NCBI GenBank assembly: GCA_023439835.1
Contig: JAEXUW010000020.1
Span: 186,001 to 250,000, forward strand
Length of the DNA stretch: 64,000 bases
Direction of reading: 5' to 3'
Source of the DNA: Bacillota bacterium
GTDB lineage: Bacteria; Bacillota; Clostridia; Oscillospirales; Ruminococcaceae
Below, one piece after another: positions 61,709 through 64,000 of this stretch; positions within the stretch are counted from its first letter, which is position 1; every line of letters starts with the position of its first letter. The notes under the pieces are model-generated. The model had not been told where the DNA came from. It saw nothing but the letters and a program-made list of their open reading frames with translations, and made no database searches. Position numbers and translations under genes: made by a program.

Positions 61709-62464
61709 ATGACAAAAGCATTGAAATTAACCTTTTTGACCATTCTTGTTTTGACGATAATAATGTTTTTGGTGCAGTGTATCTTTAACAAAGATGTCAA
61801 GCCGGATCTTACAATTCAGAATATAAATTATATTCAGCTTGAAGAACCTGCCGAAGGTCAGGAAATCGCCATATTCAAAACCTCACTGGGGGAGTTTAGG
61901 GCGGTTCTATATCGTGAACAGGCACCAAAAACTGTTGAGCATTTCGTTAATCTGGCGAATTTAGGCTACTACAACGATAAATACGTTTTTCTTGTTGAAT
62001 CAGGCGTGTTCTTCTTTGCGGGAACAACCGATGACAAAGGCAACATCGTTGCAAAAGAAGATGAAAACTACGATGAAGAGATTACAGTTCTTGAGAATGA
62101 GGTTCATCCTGACTTGTGGCCATTCAAAGGCTCATTGATTTCGCTTGCACCTAATTACAGCTATCAGGGCGGAACATTTTTCGGCGGTATTAATACTATG
62201 GAGTTTTCAGAGGAATTTATTAAGAGCATGAGAGATTTAAAGGATGTAAATAACGAGCTTGTGGATAAGTTCTTGGAAATCGGCGGTGTCCCCGGATATT
62301 CTCAGATTTATACCGTGTTTGGTCAGGTGTATGAGGGTATGGATGTTTTTGAGGCAATTTCTAATCTCCCTGTAATTGGAGAGGTCGATGGGGAAGAGAA
62401 GAAATATCCAGCCGAGCCATTTAAAATCGAATCTGTTACAATCTCAACCTATATAAAAAAGTAA
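61709..62464 (+). CDS. Membrane-anchored cyclophilin-type peptidyl-prolyl isomerase
   Basis: 251 residues. An N-terminal membrane helix (about 5-27) has no lipobox; a C23 is present but inside ordinary sequence. The cyclophilin domain runs from about 60 to 245 (GEFRAVLYREQAPKTVEHFVNL, FGGINTMEF, TVFGQVYEGMDVFEAI). Some of the classical active-site residues appear altered, so catalysis is uncertain. It probably helps fold exported proteins. It follows cysS by 16 bp and ends at a terminator. Confidence 0.82.
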   Translation: MTKALKLTFLTILVLTIIMFLVQCIFNKDVKPDLTIQNINYIQLEEPAEGQEIAIFKTSLGEFRAVLYREQAPKTVEHFVNLANLGYYNDKYVFLVESGVFFFAGTTDDKGNIVAKEDENYDEEITVLENEVHPDLWPFKGSLISLAPNYSYQGGTFFGGINTMEFSEEFIKSMRDLKDVNNELVDKFLEIGGVPGYSQIYTVFGQVYEGMDVFEAISNLPVIGEVDGEEKKYPAEPFKIESVTISTYIKK

Positions 62465-62467
62465 AAA

Positions 62468-62496
62468 AAAGTCCGCCGGATAATCCGGTGGACTTT
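62468..62496. terminator. Bidirectional terminator between the cyclophilin and MATE genes
   Basis: Perfect-type stem AAAGTCCGCCGGA / TCCGGTGGACTTT with the loop TAA. Confidence 0.9.
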
Positions 62497-62504
62497 ATTG
62501 TTAG

Positions 62505-63869
62505 TTACTTGGGATTGTCAGGTGCTTGCGACATTGTTTTACCTGCACGCCGCCATCTTCCTGTTGCAAGATAAATGTTTGAGATTAGGCTTCCCACCAG
62601 CCAGCTAATCGGAAGCGCCCAAAATATTGATTTATAATCAAGCAAAGAATTTAGTGCGTACGCGAAATATATTCTGCAAGATAAGTTCACTATTGTTGTG
62701 AGCATAAATATTTTCATGTATCCTATTCCTCTTAAAACTCCATTAGCGGCGAACATAATGCCCATTAGGAAGTAAAACATTGAAACAACTTTAAGATATT
62801 CTGTGCCAAGCTCAATTGCTTTTGGGCCTTCTTCAGAGTCCATAAATATGCTTACAAACGCCTCACCGAAAAAAGCAACAACCAATGAAGTTATAATAGC
62901 AAAAAACAATATAAGCTTAATTGCGGCGAAATGCCCTTGCTTTATCCGTTCAAGTTTATTAGCGCCCAGATTTTGAGCGGTATAGGTTGAAAGAGCAGTT
63001 GAAATATTCAGCATTGGCATGACCGCAATTGAGTCAACTTTTGTGGCGGAAGCATATCCTGCCATCAGATCATCCCCATATGAATTAACTAGCCCCTGAA
63101 CAGCCATAATGCCACAAGCGACAATCGACTGTTGAATTATTGACGGAACAGCTACCCTTGACATTGCTTTGAAAATTTTGAAATCAAACAGCTTGTAGCC
63201 TGTGCCGAAATTAAGCCGTCTTATTCTATTGATAAAATAAGCAAAAAGTCCGATTGCTGCCAAGCCTTGAGCAATTACAGTTGCATAACCGACGCCGTTT
63301 GTTTTCATCTTAAAGTGAATGACAAAAAGAATATCAAGCCCTATATTGACAAAAGTTGACAAAATCAGGAATTTCAGCGGGGTTTTAGAATCTCCTAGAG
63401 CGTTAAATATTGCGTTAAGACAGTTGTAAAGATACATAAAAGGGCAGCCAACTAAAATAATAATCATATAATTGTAAGCTAAATCATAATTATGTTCAGG
63501 CATATTCATAAGACTCAGAAGAGGGCCGATAAATATAAATCCCAATATCATGACAATGATTCCGAGCAGTGTAACAGAAATCAGGGCGGTAGTCATACCG
63601 CTTCTTACCTTTGACATATTCCCGGCACCAAAAGCTTGTGATATTATGACAGAGGAACCAAGGCTTGCGCCGATTGCAATACCAATCAGAAGAAAAATAA
63701 TGCCAAAGGTTGCACCAACCGCACCCAGAGCATCCTTTCCGACAAATCTCCCGACAATTATAGAGTCGGAAATGTTGTAAAGCTGCTGAAAGAGATTGCC
63801 GAGAAGCATGGGTAGGGTGAAGAGGAATAAAACCTTTGCCGGCTTCCCCTCAGATAAATTTTTAATCAT
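62505..63869 (-). CDS. MATE family efflux transporter
   Basis: 454 residues with 12 membrane helices. The N-terminal PAKVLFLFTLPMLLGNLFQQLYNISDSIIVGRFVG is the family mark, as is the internal repeat (FKAMSRVAVPSIIQQSIVACG). It exports cationic drugs or metabolites using Na+ or H+. AAGGATAATTACA precedes the ATG. It stands alone between terminators. Confidence 0.92.
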   Translation of the reverse strand: MIKNLSEGKPAKVLFLFTLPMLLGNLFQQLYNISDSIIVGRFVGKDALGAVGATFGIIFLLIGIAIGASLGSSVIISQAFGAGNMSKVRSGMTTALISVTLLGIIVMILGFIFIGPLLSLMNMPEHNYDLAYNYMIIILVGCPFMYLYNCLNAIFNALGDSKTPLKFLILSTFVNIGLDILFVIHFKMKTNGVGYATVIAQGLAAIGLFAYFINRIRRLNFGTGYKLFDFKIFKAMSRVAVPSIIQQSIVACGIMAVQGLVNSYGDDLMAGYASATKVDSIAVMPMLNISTALSTYTAQNLGANKLERIKQGHFAAIKLILFFAIITSLVVAFFGEAFVSIFMDSEEGPKAIELGTEYLKVVSMFYFLMGIMFAANGVLRGIGYMKIFMLTTIVNLSCRIYFAYALNSLLDYKSIFWALPISWLVGSLISNIYLATGRWRRAGKTMSQAPDNPK

Positions 63870-63904
63870 TGTAATTATCCTTATTTATTTTTTTCATATA
63901 AATT

Positions 63905-63933
63905 ATTATATACCAAATAAAATTAATTTTCAA
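63905..63933 (-). promoter_or_regulatory. MATE gene promoter
   Basis: Minus-strand TTGAAA (63928-63933), 17 bp, TATAAT (63905-63910). Confidence 0.75.
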
Positions 63934-63957
63934 TGTGATTAATTATTAACAAACAAA

Positions 63958-63984
63958 TTCCCTGTACAGTATTTGTACAGGGAA
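63958..63984 (-). terminator. Terminator of a gene beyond the right edge
   Basis: A 10-bp stem TTCCCTGTAC / GTACAGGGAA. The T-rich tail on the minus strand points to a minus-strand gene outside the window. Confidence 0.75.
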
Positions 63985-64000
63985 TAATGATTTATAATAT

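Noticed and set aside
1..64000. Mobile elements, prophage, tRNA and rRNA genes
   Set aside because: No transposase or integrase, terminal repeats, cloverleaf or rRNA-like sequence was seen on either strand.

Overview
The window is a gene-dense chromosomal segment of an AT-rich Firmicute. The best match is a Clostridia gut anaerobe of the Ruminococcus/Oscillospira type; this is inferred from gene content and is not a species call. Supporting signs are a T-box riboswitch, a Prp-processed L27, CdaA, LexA boxes of the Bacillus/Clostridium type, a SpoIID protein, an acetate kinase, Thr-rich linkers in secreted proteins, and families common in such genomes (GGGtGRT, DUF5711, DUF1385, DUF3343). I see no phage, insertion sequence, CRISPR array, rRNA or tRNA. 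Gene starts given here are often downstream of the longest possible frame, because the Shine-Dalgarno sequence or a promoter decides the start.

Layout. 1-4.2 kb (minus strand): the 5' end of cdaA (cyclic-di-AMP synthase), a cysteine-desulfurase-like enzyme paired with a DUF3343 protein, then pheA-ispD-ispF. 4.3-23.2 kb (plus strand): a long co-directional run with ruvCAB, a small lipoprotein, glmM, an rRNA-methyltransferase-like gene, a LURP-one-like protein, the ECF energizing module ecfA1-ecfA2-ecfT, truA, DUF5711-CvpA-ClpE-like, rplU-prp-rpmA (own promoter and leader), obgE, a GNAT acetyltransferase, mini-RNase III, a flavodoxin, yebC and an MFS carrier. 23.2-26.2 kb: feoAB and a divergent DtxR-type regulator. 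26.2-31.9 kb: an SDR reductase, a roughly 0.5 kb regulatory gap, and a sugar ABC importer (LacI regulator, lipoprotein binding protein, two permeases, no ATPase).

31.9-44.3 kb: tmcAL, ackA, sbcDC, dinB under two LexA-like boxes, a divergent membrane-anchored protein with three helix-hairpin-helix modules, fruK with an HD-domain hydrolase, and a NifU-like scaffold with a GGGtGRT protein. 44.4-50.1 kb: lipoproteins, pyk, spoIID and citrate synthase. 50.1-62.5 kb: a lipoprotein plus two-component system behind an operator-like palindrome and an attenuator-like hairpin, then DUF1385, prmC, recA, recX, rimO, pgsA, a Cys T-box with cysE-cysS, and a membrane cyclophilin. 62.5-64 kb: a MATE exporter.

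Most of the window is housekeeping: recombination and repair (ruvCAB, recA/recX, sbcDC, dinB), translation (L21, L27, truA, rimO, prmC, tmcAL, cysS), isoprenoid and Phe synthesis, and cysteine supply. The most novel-looking pieces are the triple-HhH protein that shares an intergenic region with SOS-controlled dinB, the lipoprotein/two-component operon with its double leader control, and the NifU-GGGtGRT pair with a structured leader. None can be proven new from sequence alone.
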